Source: CAVVAL01 sp963742725 (GTDB taxonomy: Bacteria; Actinomycetota; Actinomycetes; Mycobacteriales; Cryptosporangiaceae). Taken from it: a stretch of DNA of 64,000 nucleotides. The stretch lies in contig CAVUMX010000001.1 of NCBI GenBank assembly GCA_963742725.1, positions 248,001 to 312,000 of the forward strand, written 5' to 3'. Made by a program: the position numbers and the translations under genes. Of the stretch, positions 23,801 through 32,194 are shown piece by piece. The notes below the pieces were generated by a model. It did not search any database. It worked only from the letters and a program-made list of their open reading frames with translations, and had not been told where the DNA came from. How positions within the stretch are numbered: the first letter of the stretch is position 1; each line of letters starts with the position of its first letter.

Positions 23801-24880
23801 ATGTTGGAGACATCCGCGCGGCTGCTGCGCCTCCTGTCGCTGCTCCAGACCCGGCGCGACTGGACCGGACCGGACCTCGCCGACCGCCTCGGCGTCACGA
23901 CGCGCACCATCCGCAACGACGTCGAGCGGCTCCGCAACCTCGGCTACCCGGTGCACGCCACATCCGGGGTGTCCGGCGGGTACAGGCTCGGCGCCGGCGC
24001 GGCGCTCCCCCCGCTCCTGCTGGACGACGAGGAGGCCGTCGCGGTCGCCATCGGCCTCCGCACCGGCGCGGGCGGCACGGTAACCGGGATCGAGGAAACG
24101 TCGCTGCGGGCACTCGCCAAGCTAGAACAGGTCCTGCCGTCGCGGCTGCGGCAGCGGGTCAACGCGCTCCAGACGTACACGGTGCCGCTCGGCGGCGGCG
24201 GTCCGACCGTCGACCCGGCCGTGCTCAGCACCCTCGCCGCGGTGTGCCGGGACCGGGAACGGCTCCGCTTCGACTACCGGGGACACGGCGGCGAGGCCAG
24301 CGTCCGCACGGTGGAACCGCACCGGCTCGTGTCGAGCGGCAAGCGCTGGTACCTCGTCGCCTGGGACGTCGACCGCGACGACTGGCGCACGTTCCGCGTC
24401 GACCGCATCCAGCCCCGGATCCCGACCGGGCCGCGCTTCTCCCCGCGCGACCTGACGGACGAGGACGTGGCGGCGCGCGTCCGCAGCGGCGTGTCCAGCG
24501 CGATGTGGCACATCATGGCGCGCGTCACACTGCACGCCGCGGCCGCAGACGTCACCGCTCGGCTACCGGCCGCCGCCTCCCTCGAACCGCTCGGCGACGA
24601 CCGCTGCCTGCTGACCGCCGGCGCCGACACGATCCACTGGCTGGCCGTCAGCCTGATGATGCTCGACGTCGACTTCGAGGTGCACGAGCCGCCGGAGCTG
24701 GTCGAGCACGTCCGACGCCTGGCCACCCGCCTCCACCGCGCCGCCGGCCCGCCCGGCGCCGACCGAGGCGTCGCCGGCCTGCCCAGCCCCGCGCCGGGCG
24801 CCGCCGGCCTGCCCAGCCCCGCGTCGGGCGCCCCGGGCCCGGACAAGCCCGCCGGGGCCCGCCCACCTTCGGACTTTTGA
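23801..24880 (+). CDS. WYL-domain transcriptional regulator (YafY-like)
   Basis: A 359-residue regulator. The HTH_11 winged helix reads LLSLLQTRRDWTGPDLADRL and VTTRTIRNDVERLRNLGYPV, followed by SGGYRLGAGAALPPLLLDDEEAVAVA. The WYL part has VEPHRLVSSGKRWYLVAWDVDRDDWRTFRVDRI, with WYL in its usual place. A WCX-like C-terminal region follows. The last 40 residues are a Pro/Ala/Gly tail with two 30-bp DNA repeats. The protein ends SDF, and the TGA stop lies inside dispersed palindrome copy 3, so the insertion has truncated or capped the gene. WYL domains sense small ligands or nucleic acids. It is divergent from the epoxide hydrolase. Confidence 0.9.
   Translation: MLETSARLLRLLSLLQTRRDWTGPDLADRLGVTTRTIRNDVERLRNLGYPVHATSGVSGGYRLGAGAALPPLLLDDEEAVAVAIGLRTGAGGTVTGIEETSLRALAKLEQVLPSRLRQRVNALQTYTVPLGGGGPTVDPAVLSTLAAVCRDRERLRFDYRGHGGEASVRTVEPHRLVSSGKRWYLVAWDVDRDDWRTFRVDRIQPRIPTGPRFSPRDLTDEDVAARVRSGVSSAMWHIMARVTLHAAAADVTARLPAAASLEPLGDDRCLLTAGADTIHWLAVSLMMLDVDFEVHEPPELVEHVRRLATRLHRAAGPPGADRGVAGLPSPAPGAAGLPSPASGAPGPDKPAGARPPSDF
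24773..24832 (+). repeat. two 30-bp direct repeats in the WYL regulator tail
   Basis: Units 24773-24802 and 24803-24832 differ at one base and encode the repeated AGLPSPA(P/S)GA segment. This is low-complexity coding DNA next to palindrome copy 3. Confidence 0.88.
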
Positions 24881-24916
24881 GGGTCGCGGCGGGCCGCCGA
24901 CCCTCAAAAGTCCGAA
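24868..24916. repeat. dispersed palindrome copy 3 (supplies the WYL stop codon)
   Basis: Arms TTCGGACTTTTGAGGGT (24868-24884) and complement (24900-24916) flank a 15-nt loop. In the reading frame of the WYL gene the left arm reads Ser-Asp-Phe-stop, so the TGA at 24878-24880 is part of the repeat. Confidence 0.93.
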
Positions 24917-24935
24917 AGTCGAGAGGCAGGGAAAA

Positions 24936-24980
24936 GGCCGGCATCCGTCCCCCGGAGGGGGGTGGGGACGGATGCCGGCC
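24936..24980. terminator. strong bidirectional terminator hairpin
   Basis: GGCCGGCATCCGTCCCC (24936-24952) and its exact complement (24964-24980) form a perfect 17-bp stem with an 11-nt loop. It lies between the convergent WYL regulator and aminotransferase genes. Confidence 0.82.
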
Positions 24981-25058
24981 CAGGCCACCACGGTTCGGCG
25001 CGCGTGCAGGGCGTCCGGCTACCTGCACGCAACCGCGGCGGGGTCTCGGGGGACGGTG

Positions 25059-26441
25059 CTACCGGGCCCGGGCGGTCCGCTCCGCGCGTTCGGCGGATCG
25101 GCTCAGGAACGGCACGACCAGGTCGGAACTGGTGTCGTCGGCCCGGAGCGGTTCGTCGAGCTGGGACGCGCGCAGGGGCTCGTCCAGCGGCCGCAGCGGT
25201 TCGTCGAACCGCCGGGGCTCGTCGAACCGCCGGGGCTCCTCGAACCGCTTCGGCTCGTCGAACCTCGTCGGCTCCTCGAAGCGCTTCGGCTCCTCATAGG
25301 ACGGACGTGCCATCTCGTCCCGCGACGACGGCGACAGGTAGTTGAGCAGGCCTTCGAGCAGCCGGTCCACGTCCTTGCGCGGGCGGACCACGAGCCGCAC
25401 GAACTGGCTGGTGATGCCCAGCTTGTTGCCGCACTCGCGGATGAGCACGCCATGCCGGGCGAGCAGGTAGTCGCGCATCTTGGCGCCGTCGACGCCCCGC
25501 GGCAGCTTCACCAGGACGAAGTTCGCCTGCGACGGGTAGACCGTGAGCCCCGGGATGCGCATCAGGTCGGTCGCCATGTGGTATCGGTCCCGCGCGAGCA
25601 TGCGCAGGCTCTCCCGGTAGCTCTCCTCGTGGTCCTTGAGCATGAACACGACGTGCTCGGCCATGGAGTTGATGTTCCACTTGGGCAGCCGCGAGCCGAC
25701 CTTCTTGACGAGCGCCGGGTTGCCCACGACATACCCGAACCGGATGCCGTGCAGCCCGAAGTTCTTGCCCAGGCTCCGCAGCACCAGGACGTTGGAGCGC
25801 ACCATCGCCTCCTCGGCGACCGACGGGATCGCCTCCTCCTCGACGAAGTCCAGGAACGACTCGTCGATCACGACGAGGTCCAGGTCGGCGAGGGCGTCCA
25901 TCAGGCGGATGACCTCGCGGCGCGGCAGGTACCCGCCGTCCGGGTTGTTCGGGTTGCAGATCACCGCCACCCGCGAACCACGCTCACGGACGAACCGCAC
26001 GTAGTCGTCCACGTCCAGCGCGAAGCCGTCGGCCTCGCTGAGCGGGTACATGTCGACACGCTTGCCGGTTTCGAGGGACTGGTCCGTCCAGCGGCCGAAC
26101 GTCGGGACGGGCGTCGCCATGCTCTCCTTGATCAACAGGTGGTCGATCCAGGTGATCAGCTCGGTCGAACCGTTCGCCATGGCGATTGTCTGCGGCGGGA
26201 CCCGCAGGATTCCCGCGAGCTGGCCGGTGATCGCCGACGAGTCACTGGGGTAGAACTTGAGGATCGTCTCCAGGTTCTGGCCGAGTTCGGCGAACATCTC
26301 CGGCGTCGGGAAGTACGGGTTGCACGGGATGCAGAAGTCGACCAGGTCGTTCTGCGCACCGTTGCCGCCACGCGTCAAACTGAAGTACGACGGGCTGTGA
26401 CTGCCCTGTCGGAACACGCTCAGATCCATGCCGTGACGCAC
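25059..26441 (-). CDS. class I/II PLP-dependent aminotransferase (HisC/CobD-like) with repeat tail
   Basis: A 460-residue protein whose first 370 residues are a fold-type I aminotransferase of the histidinol-phosphate/threonine-phosphate type. Landmarks are SNPY-like CIPCNPYFPTPEM, CNPNNPDGGYLPRREV, VVIDESFLDF, the PLP-lysine motif LRSLGKNFGLHGIRFGY, and VRLVVRPRKDVDRLLEGL. The substrate cannot be assigned; there are no cobalamin or histidine genes nearby. The last 90 residues are unusual: eight (D/E)EPxR units in a row, then an Arg/Ala-rich end. The GTG at 26441 has a clear GGAGGG site 7 nt upstream. Confidence 0.85.
   Translation of the reverse strand: MRHGMDLSVFRQGSHSPSYFSLTRGGNGAQNDLVDFCIPCNPYFPTPEMFAELGQNLETILKFYPSDSSAITGQLAGILRVPPQTIAMANGSTELITWIDHLLIKESMATPVPTFGRWTDQSLETGKRVDMYPLSEADGFALDVDDYVRFVRERGSRVAVICNPNNPDGGYLPRREVIRLMDALADLDLVVIDESFLDFVEEEAIPSVAEEAMVRSNVLVLRSLGKNFGLHGIRFGYVVGNPALVKKVGSRLPKWNINSMAEHVVFMLKDHEESYRESLRMLARDRYHMATDLMRIPGLTVYPSQANFVLVKLPRGVDGAKMRDYLLARHGVLIRECGNKLGITSQFVRLVVRPRKDVDRLLEGLLNYLSPSSRDEMARPSYEEPKRFEEPTRFDEPKRFEEPRRFDEPRRFDEPLRPLDEPLRASQLDEPLRADDTSSDLVVPFLSRSAERAERTARAR
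25145..25305 (-). repeat. hexapeptide-coding repeats in the aminotransferase tail
   Basis: About 160 bp of roughly 18-bp units encoding (D/E)EP(K/T/R/L)RF, at least eight copies, with the last ones degenerate (DEPLRPL, DEPLRASQL). They are in frame and at the very 3' end of the gene. Confidence 0.88.
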
Positions 26442-26532
26442 TAGAAGTCCCTCCGTCCATCCCCGCCTTGCCCCCGCACCGGGACACAGGGGGCAGTACG
26501 CAATCGAGTGCTGGACGGTTCACGGATACGGC

Positions 26533-26572
26533 CACGCCCGACGCTCCGTAGCTGGTCAGAGCGCCGGGCGTG
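26533..26572 (-). terminator. terminator of the alginate-lyase-like gene
   Basis: CACGCCCGACGCTC (26533-26546) and GAGCGCCGGGCGTG (26559-26572) form a 14-bp stem with one mismatch and a 12-nt loop, directly after the stop codon of the minus-strand lyase gene. Confidence 0.65.
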
Positions 26573-26579
26573 ACGGCGC

Positions 26580-27785
26580 TCACGGGTTCTGCGCGTGTGT
26601 GAGCGTCTCCCAGGCGATGAAGTGGCCGGCGCCCGTGGGGCGCGACCGCGTCTCGATCAGCCGCTTCGTCTCGGGCATGGTCACCTTGGCGCGGTTGTGG
26701 AAGTGGTTGTAGAGCAGTTCGGGCGTCGGGCCCAGCCCCTTCTTCAGGCTGCCCTTGCACAGCCACGACGGTGCCGGCCTGCCCAGCTCGTAGGAGGCGT
26801 GGAACTCCATGGCGCTGACCAGCCGCTCACGCGCCCCCGTGTACAGGTCGACGCCCTGGTGCCGCGCGGTCTCGGCGGCGTGCGCGGCGGCGTCGAGTCC
26901 CCAGCCGGTGTGGCCGAAGTCGCGGCAGGTCTCCTGGGCGAGCCCCGTCTCCAGGCGCGCCTGGTTGTGCCAGTACGTCAGCAGCTTGGCCTTGGTGTTC
27001 TTGTTGCTGCCGGGCGGCGTCCTCGGCTGCGCACCGTCGGACTTCACGTAGAAGTAGGCGGGCACGCGTCCCCGCCACGTCGTCACGGCCTTGTCGAACG
27101 ACGCGCGGTCGTCGAGGAAGACCGCGATCCCGATGGCGGCGTCGGTCATGATCAGTTCCCAGTTGCCGTTGGTGTTCGGACTGCCCTTGATCACCGTGGG
27201 CAGGTACACCGTCCGCAACATGGTCTTGAAGCGGTTGATCCCGGCCGCCGACCAGCCGCCGCCCGTGTGCGCGATGATCTCCGCCGCACGTGACCAGTTC
27301 GCGCCCGACCAGCCGGTCTGCAACGGCGCGTTGTGGTTGGTGTGCCGCTTGATGACCGGCGACCACGCGTCCATGATCTGGATCGCCTTCCTCGCGTGCC
27401 GCGCGTCGCCGGTGATGTACCACTGCAGCGCGTGCGTGTAGGCGGCGATGCCGTCCTCTCGCTCGTCCGAGCACCCGTGGTTCGGGTTGGACCTCGACCC
27501 GCACTCCACGGTCGCGCGGGGCTTCGCGGTGTAGCCGAGCGACGCGAACCTGCTGGCCCGCATCGTGTCGTGCGCCTTCTTCCACGGTTGCGCGCCGGCC
27601 TTCACCTTGGCCTTGACGACGTCGAGCTGCGCGCGGCTGACCAGTACTCCCGGATGGTTGAACGCCTTGGGCGCCGCGGCTTTCGGTTTCGCCTGCTGCT
27701 CCTGTTGCCGCGCCACCGCGGCCCCGACCGGGACCAGCAGGGCCGCCGTGAGCGCGGCGATGAGCGTGGTGCGACGTGCGGACAT
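26580..27785 (-). CDS. secreted alginate-lyase-family (PF05426-type) protein
   Basis: A 401-residue secreted protein. The ATG at 27785 has GGAGAG upstream and opens with a signal peptide, MSARRTTLIAALTAALLVPVGAAVA. The mature part starts HPGVLVSRAQLDVVKAKV and continues as an all-alpha (alpha/alpha)n toroid: AYTHALQWYITGDARHA, LQTGWSGANWSRAAEII and NGNWELIMTDAAIGIAVFLDD. The last corresponds to the conserved helix of alginate/heparinase-type lyases. These enzymes cut uronate-containing polysaccharides by beta-elimination. Substrate and activity are inferred; several actinomycete members are annotated this way without testing. It forms its own unit with a terminator. Confidence 0.78.
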   Translation of the reverse strand: MSARRTTLIAALTAALLVPVGAAVARQQEQQAKPKAAAPKAFNHPGVLVSRAQLDVVKAKVKAGAQPWKKAHDTMRASRFASLGYTAKPRATVECGSRSNPNHGCSDEREDGIAAYTHALQWYITGDARHARKAIQIMDAWSPVIKRHTNHNAPLQTGWSGANWSRAAEIIAHTGGGWSAAGINRFKTMLRTVYLPTVIKGSPNTNGNWELIMTDAAIGIAVFLDDRASFDKAVTTWRGRVPAYFYVKSDGAQPRTPPGSNKNTKAKLLTYWHNQARLETGLAQETCRDFGHTGWGLDAAAHAAETARHQGVDLYTGARERLVSAMEFHASYELGRPAPSWLCKGSLKKGLGPTPELLYNHFHNRAKVTMPETKRLIETRSRPTGAGHFIAWETLTHAQNP

Positions 27786-27890
27786 GAACTCTCCTGAGTT
27801 GCCGACAACTCCCCGAGGACACCGCCGCACCGGGTCCGGCAGACATCAGACGCCCCATTACGCACCGTGCGCAACAACAGTAAAGAAACC

Positions 27891-28766
27891 TTATGAATCG
27901 GACGGATCGCCGGCGGGCCAGGCGAAGTCGGGGTCGGTGGCGTAGTCCTGACGGCGTTGGTCCAGCGCGATGGACACCATCTGGTGCGCGCCGGGGCCGA
28001 TGATCCTGCGCAGTGGCGGGTCCGGCAGGTTCACGAGTTCGAGCAGGCCCGCGGCGGCGACGTCCGGGGGCGCGTCGACCCACTCGGCGTCGGCCTCGGC
28101 ATCGGGCTCGGCATCGGACTCGGCCGGGGCTGCCGTCGGATAGTCCGGCGTGCCGAGGATGCCGGCGCGAAGGTCCGCATACGCCGGGATGGCAGCGCCG
28201 AACCGCATGCTCGACCTGGCCCAGTCGGTGTCGAATCCACCCAGCTGGGCCAGGGAGACCCGGATCCCGAACGGGCGAAGCTCGTCGGCGAGCGACGCGC
28301 TGAACCCTTCCAGCGCCCACTTGCTCGCGTTGTACATGCTGAACAGCGGAAGGCTGCCCACGGCACCGACCGTGGAGATCTGCACGATGTGCCCGGAGCC
28401 CTGCGCGCGCAGGTGCGGCACCGCGGCCTGGGAGACCCAGACGGCACCGTAGAAGTTTGTGTCCATCTGGTCGCGGATCTGCGACTCGGTCAGCTCCTCT
28501 GCGGCGCCGACCAGGCCGTAGCCCGCGTTGTTCACGATCACGTCGACGGTGCCCGCCAGCGCGAAGGCCTGGTCCACGGTCGCGACCACCCTCGCGCGTT
28601 CGCGGACATCCAGCGGCAGGACGGTCAGACGCTCGTGCGTGAGGTCGCCCATCGATCGCGGGTCCCGAGCGGTCGCGACGACGCTGTCCCCGGCGGTGAG
28701 CGCCGCTGTCGTGAACGCTCGGCCGAGCCCGCGGTTGCCGCCGGTGATGAACCAGGTTCTGGTCAC
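27891..28766 (-). CDS. SDR-family oxidoreductase
   Basis: A 291-residue short-chain dehydrogenase. The NAD(P) site is TGGNRGLGRAF, with NNAGYGLVG and the YNASK catalytic pair after QISTVGAVGSL. An acidic stretch, ESDAEPDAEADAEW, interrupts the C-terminal part and is not typical of the family. The start overlaps the stop of the preceding SDR gene by 4 bp (ATGA), so the two are coupled. It is the last gene of a five-gene operon facing a TetR gene. Substrate is unknown; SDRs reduce or oxidise alcohols and ketones. Confidence 0.87.
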   Translation of the reverse strand: MTRTWFITGGNRGLGRAFTTAALTAGDSVVATARDPRSMGDLTHERLTVLPLDVRERARVVATVDQAFALAGTVDVIVNNAGYGLVGAAEELTESQIRDQMDTNFYGAVWVSQAAVPHLRAQGSGHIVQISTVGAVGSLPLFSMYNASKWALEGFSASLADELRPFGIRVSLAQLGGFDTDWARSSMRFGAAIPAYADLRAGILGTPDYPTAAPAESDAEPDAEADAEWVDAPPDVAAAGLLELVNLPDPPLRRIIGPGAHQMVSIALDQRRQDYATDPDFAWPAGDPSDS

Positions 28767-29581
28767 GGAAGGTCCTTTCGCGTGCCGGTGGCGCGCGCTG
28801 CCTTGCGGTCGAAGTCGCGGTTCAGGATCGGCGCCAGCACGCTGCCCAGCCGTGCGAGCGCCTTGGTGCTGGTGTCAGGGCAGATCAGGAACCGCCGCCT
28901 GTCGATCCCGGCGATGATCGCGCGCGCCACGTGCTCCGGTGGCAGCGGCTTGATCGTGCCGCTGATCGCCCGGGTCTCGGCAGGCTTCCACTGGTTCTCC
29001 TCGACCAGCTGCGGAGTGTCCACATCGGGCGGATAGACCACGCCGACGTGCAGGCCGTGCGGCTCAAGCTCCGCCCGCAGCGATTCCATCAGTCCGCGCA
29101 CCGCGAACTTCGCCGGCCCGTACGCGGAGTACCCGTAGATGCCGATGAGCCCGGCCGCCGACGACACCGCGACGACGCTCCCCCGGCCGCGCTCGACCAT
29201 TCCCGGCACGACCGCGCGCAACGCATGGAGGGTGCCGAAGTAGTCGACCTCCATCATCTGGCGGAACACGTCGTCGGGCAGTTCCAGGAACCGGCCGGGG
29301 CGGGCGAGGCCGGCGCAGCTCACCAGCACGTCGCACGGGCCGAGTTCGGTGATCGCCGACGTCACCGCCGCCTGGTCGGAAACGTCGACGGCCCTCGTCC
29401 GGACGTCGCCCTCGATGCTCGCCGCCGCCTTCTCCAGCCGCTCGGCGCCGCGCGCGATCAATGACACGGAGGCGCCGCGCTGGGCGAGGAGCCTTGCCGT
29501 CTCCAGCCCGATCCCGCTGGAGCCGCCGGTGACGATCGCGTGCGCGCCCCGGAAATCGATCGGTCGTACCTGCCGTCGCAC
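28763..29581 (-). CDS. SDR-family oxidoreductase (ketosphinganine-reductase-like)
   Basis: A protein of about 272 residues. GTG at 29581 is preferred because GGGGAGG lies 4 nt upstream; an upstream in-frame start has no such site. It shows TGGSSGIGLETA, SCAGLARPGRF, the catalytic Ser in VAVSSAAGLIG, and YGPAKFAVRG. The GVVYPPDVDTPQL loop is characteristic of 3-ketodihydrosphingosine-reductase-like SDRs, but such labels are weak in actinomycetes, which rarely make sphingolipids. Penultimate gene of the TetR-controlled operon, coupled to the second SDR. Confidence 0.86.
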   Translation of the reverse strand: MRRQVRPIDFRGAHAIVTGGSSGIGLETARLLAQRGASVSLIARGAERLEKAAASIEGDVRTRAVDVSDQAAVTSAITELGPCDVLVSCAGLARPGRFLELPDDVFRQMMEVDYFGTLHALRAVVPGMVERGRGSVVAVSSAAGLIGIYGYSAYGPAKFAVRGLMESLRAELEPHGLHVGVVYPPDVDTPQLVEENQWKPAETRAISGTIKPLPPEHVARAIIAGIDRRRFLICPDTSTKALARLGSVLAPILNRDFDRKAARATGTRKDLP

Positions 29582-29642
29582 AGTGCCTCCCCAAGTCGCT
29601 CGCGGCACCGTACCTGCGCTATCCGCGCCCAGTGGCGCGGGG

Positions 29643-30722
29643 TCAGCTCCGGTGGGTGATCGCGCGGTGGGTGAAGGTCGGACCGGTACCGGGGTTGAGG
29701 CGGTTGCGGGTCAGCTCGCTCGACGGGAAGAACTGGCCGAAGCGCGGGTCGCCCTGAGCGGGGTCGACGAGGTGCTTCTCGAGGATCAGCGAGTTGTACT
29801 GCTCGGCGGTGGTCTCGATCGTGTTGGCGTTGAGGACGACGTCCTGCTGCCAGCGCCGGGCCCAGCCGGCCACGCCGGGGATGCGGCTGTGTTCGGGCGC
29901 CAGGCATTCGGCGGCGATGGCGTTCTCGCTGCTGGCCCAGATCCCGGTACTGGTGTTGAGCAGCAGCGTCTGGTTGCCGAGGACGTGACCGGGGGTGGAC
30001 AGCAGCGCGACGCCGGGTCCGAGGAGGGTGTCGCCGTCGACGGCGAGGATGCGGTCAGGCGGCAGATCGGCGTAGGTCGCCGGCTGGTACCAGGGCTTCT
30101 GCAGCGGGTGCAGGTGCGACATCGCGTCCAGCTCGTGCCGCTGGACGACCAGCTTCGCGCGCGGGAAGAACGGCGTCACGTCGCCCAGATCGTGCTGGGT
30201 CCGGGTGGTGCCGAGCCAACGCCGGACGTCCTGGGTGTGCAGGTGGTCGAAGACGAGATAGTCGACCTCGGACGGGTCGATGCCGGCCTGCGCGAGCCGG
30301 GTCGGCACGTCGGCGTGGCGCCGCACCATCAGCGACTGCAGGAGCTTGGGCGTCTTGGCGGCGAGCGCGGCGAAGTACGGGGTGTTCTCCCCCAGTTCGA
30401 CGTCGCTCGGCTCGAACAACAGCGTGCGCCGACGCCCGCCGGGTTCCGTCCACCGGACGACGAGCATCCGGTTCGTGATCGACAGGAACGGCGCCAGCGT
30501 GCGGGCGGCCCGCCACAGCCCGAACGTCGTCGGGTACGGCAGCGTGACGAGGTCGTGGGTGGTGACCAGCTCGGGCGTTCCGGTGCTGGCGAACTCCGCC
30601 CGGAACGCCGCCGCCAGCGCGGGGATCCGCGCCAGCCGCTCACCGTACGAACGCTCGTGCAGCCCCGCGAACGTCGTGACCGGCGTCCCGACGCCCGGCA
30701 GCTCCCGCGCGTCGCCGATCAT
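29643..30722 (-). CDS. MBL-fold metallo-hydrolase
   Basis: A 359-residue metallo-beta-lactamase-fold protein. The metal motif appears as FDHLHTQD (HxHxxD, lacking the usual final His), with STPGHVLGNQTLLL providing a second ligand region. An N-terminal extension of about 130 residues precedes the fold. Third gene of the five-gene operon, 43 bp after the SnoaL-like gene. The presence of two different MBL hydrolases in one operon suggests successive ester or lactone hydrolyses, but no substrate is evident. Confidence 0.8.
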   Translation of the reverse strand: MIGDARELPGVGTPVTTFAGLHERSYGERLARIPALAAAFRAEFASTGTPELVTTHDLVTLPYPTTFGLWRAARTLAPFLSITNRMLVVRWTEPGGRRRTLLFEPSDVELGENTPYFAALAAKTPKLLQSLMVRRHADVPTRLAQAGIDPSEVDYLVFDHLHTQDVRRWLGTTRTQHDLGDVTPFFPRAKLVVQRHELDAMSHLHPLQKPWYQPATYADLPPDRILAVDGDTLLGPGVALLSTPGHVLGNQTLLLNTSTGIWASSENAIAAECLAPEHSRIPGVAGWARRWQQDVVLNANTIETTAEQYNSLILEKHLVDPAQGDPRFGQFFPSSELTRNRLNPGTGPTFTHRAITHRS

Positions 30723-30765
30723 CGCGGCACCTCGGCACCGCAGCGGGCAACCCCGGAGCAGACGG

Positions 30766-31278
30766 TCATCGCCGGACCAGGCTGCCGAGGAATGCCCGGC
30801 CCAGCGTGATCGGGTGGCTGGCGAGCGTCATGAGCCGGCCCTTCAGCGTCAGCGGGTCGTTCGCCAGGCCGAGTTGCCGCAGGATCGTGGCGGCGTCGAA
30901 GTAGACGCGTTCGATGACGATGAGGTCGCCGTCGAACAGGAAGAACGCGGCCATCCGGCAGCGGAACGCCCGGCCGGTCGGCGGTACCCCGCGGAACGTG
31001 CCGAGATGGGTGCCGAGCAGGTCGAACTCGACGATCACGCCCTCGTCCGTGTGGTGCAGGGCGTGGACCTCGTTGCGCTGGTCGGGGAAGGCGGCGCGGG
31101 TGTCGGCGTAGTAGCGGGTGACCTCGTCCTCGCCGTCGTGGACCTCGCCGGTCGCGACCAGCTCGTACCGGGGGTGCGCGAAGGTGGCCAGCGTCTCGTC
31201 GAAGGCGTGCCGGTTCTCGGACTCCATGTGTTCCCGGACGACGGCCTCGCGCCGTTCCCGCAACGAGCTAGCAGGCAT
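30766..31278 (-). CDS. SnoaL-like/NTF2-fold protein
   Basis: A 170-residue protein with the SnoaL/ester-cyclase cone fold: LRERREAVVREHMESENRHAF at the N-terminus, HDGEDEVTRYYADTRAAFPD, and CRMAAFFLFDGDLIVIERVYFD. Such proteins are polyketide cyclases, hydratases or simple small-molecule binders. The ATG at 31278 is preceded by AGGAGATC. It overlaps the stop of the upstream MBL gene by 11 bp, so co-translation is likely. Second gene of the TetR-controlled operon. Confidence 0.82.
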   Translation of the reverse strand: MPASSLRERREAVVREHMESENRHAFDETLATFAHPRYELVATGEVHDGEDEVTRYYADTRAAFPDQRNEVHALHHTDEGVIVEFDLLGTHLGTFRGVPPTGRAFRCRMAAFFLFDGDLIVIERVYFDAATILRQLGLANDPLTLKGRLMTLASHPITLGRAFLGSLVRR

Positions 31279-32119
31279 GAGCGATCTCCTCAGGGTCGTG
31301 ACCAGGGATGACGAGCGCGTCGGGGTTGGCGGCGACGTAGCCGGCGATCGCGCCGAGGGAATCACGGAACTGGCCGGCGTCCGCGGCGATCAGCGGCAGC
31401 GTGCCGGCGGCGATGACCGCACGGTTGTACGCGGCGTCACCGGTCAGCAGCGCGTCCCGGTCGTCGAGGCGCAGCAGGACGGACTGGTGCCCGGGCGTGT
31501 GGCCCGGCGTAGACACGAGCCGGACCGAACCGTCGCCGAACAGATCGATCGTCCGCGCGAATCCCGCGTGCGATTCGGCGTCGGTGTAGTCGACCGTGCG
31601 GATGCGCGCGGACGGCGTCCGCATCGGGCTGTGACCACGGAACAGCCGACCCGGCCGGACGCTGTCGGCGTGCTCGCGCACGTCCAGCACCACGTCGGCG
31701 ACGGGGAAGTCGGCGACGGCGCTGGCGTGGTCCCAGTGCAGGTGGGTCAGCACGATCGTGCGGATCTCCGTCGCGGCGATCCCGAGCGCCGCCAGCTGGT
31801 CGATGGCCGGTACGCCGGGCCGGACGCCGTTGACGATCATCGCCGGCCAGCCGAGCACCCGCCGCGGCTCGCCCGCCGGGAAGCCGGCGTCCACCAGCAG
31901 GTACCCGGCGCCGGGATGTTCGACGAGGAACGAGTACACGGGCACGACCACGCGGCCGGACCGGCGCGCGGCCTGGAGCCGTCCGCGCAACGAGCCCCAC
32001 GTGCCGCCCGGACGTTCGATCATCGCCGTCGACAGCGCCACCTCACCGACGCGCATCGGCAGCAGCCGGACGGTCGCCCAGTCCCGGCCACCGCGCAGCG
32101 GCGTTTCCAACTTCTCCAC
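31268..32119 (-). CDS. MBL-fold hydrolase of the N-acyl-homoserine-lactonase type
   Basis: A protein of about 283 residues with the complete motif HLHWDHA (HxHxDH), then STPGHTPGHQSVLLR, LTGDAAYNR and IPGHDPEEI. This set is typical of AttM/AiiA-type lactonases and related hydrolases. The GTG at 32119 has CTGGAG just upstream; no earlier start fits because the operator region follows. First gene of the operon, next to the paired TetR operators. Lactone hydrolysis is a family inference; quorum quenching is possible but not shown. Confidence 0.84.
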   Translation of the reverse strand: MEKLETPLRGGRDWATVRLLPMRVGEVALSTAMIERPGGTWGSLRGRLQAARRSGRVVVPVYSFLVEHPGAGYLLVDAGFPAGEPRRVLGWPAMIVNGVRPGVPAIDQLAALGIAATEIRTIVLTHLHWDHASAVADFPVADVVLDVREHADSVRPGRLFRGHSPMRTPSARIRTVDYTDAESHAGFARTIDLFGDGSVRLVSTPGHTPGHQSVLLRLDDRDALLTGDAAYNRAVIAAGTLPLIAADAGQFRDSLGAIAGYVAANPDALVIPGHDPEEIAHAC

Positions 32120-32131
32120 GAATCTCCAGGG

Positions 32132-32177
32132 CTTACGGTGTAAGTTTGGCGGCACAGGAGAACACTTACACCGTAAG
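32132..32177. promoter_or_regulatory. paired TetR operators between the five-gene operon and its regulator
   Basis: CTTACGGTGTAAG (32132-32144) and its reverse complement CTTACACCGTAAG (32165-32177) are two 13-bp CTTAC-N3-GTAAG sites. Their centres are 33 bp apart (about three helical turns), in the 75-bp gap between divergent genes. They are almost certainly where the adjacent TetR binds. Confidence 0.85.
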
Positions 32178-32194
32178 TAAGTCAAGGTGGCCAC

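Noticed and set aside
28115..28160. Acidic ESDAEPDAEADAEW insert in the SDR as a frameshift
   Set aside because: The frame and SDR motifs are intact on both sides; it is a short in-frame low-complexity insertion, not a sequencing error.
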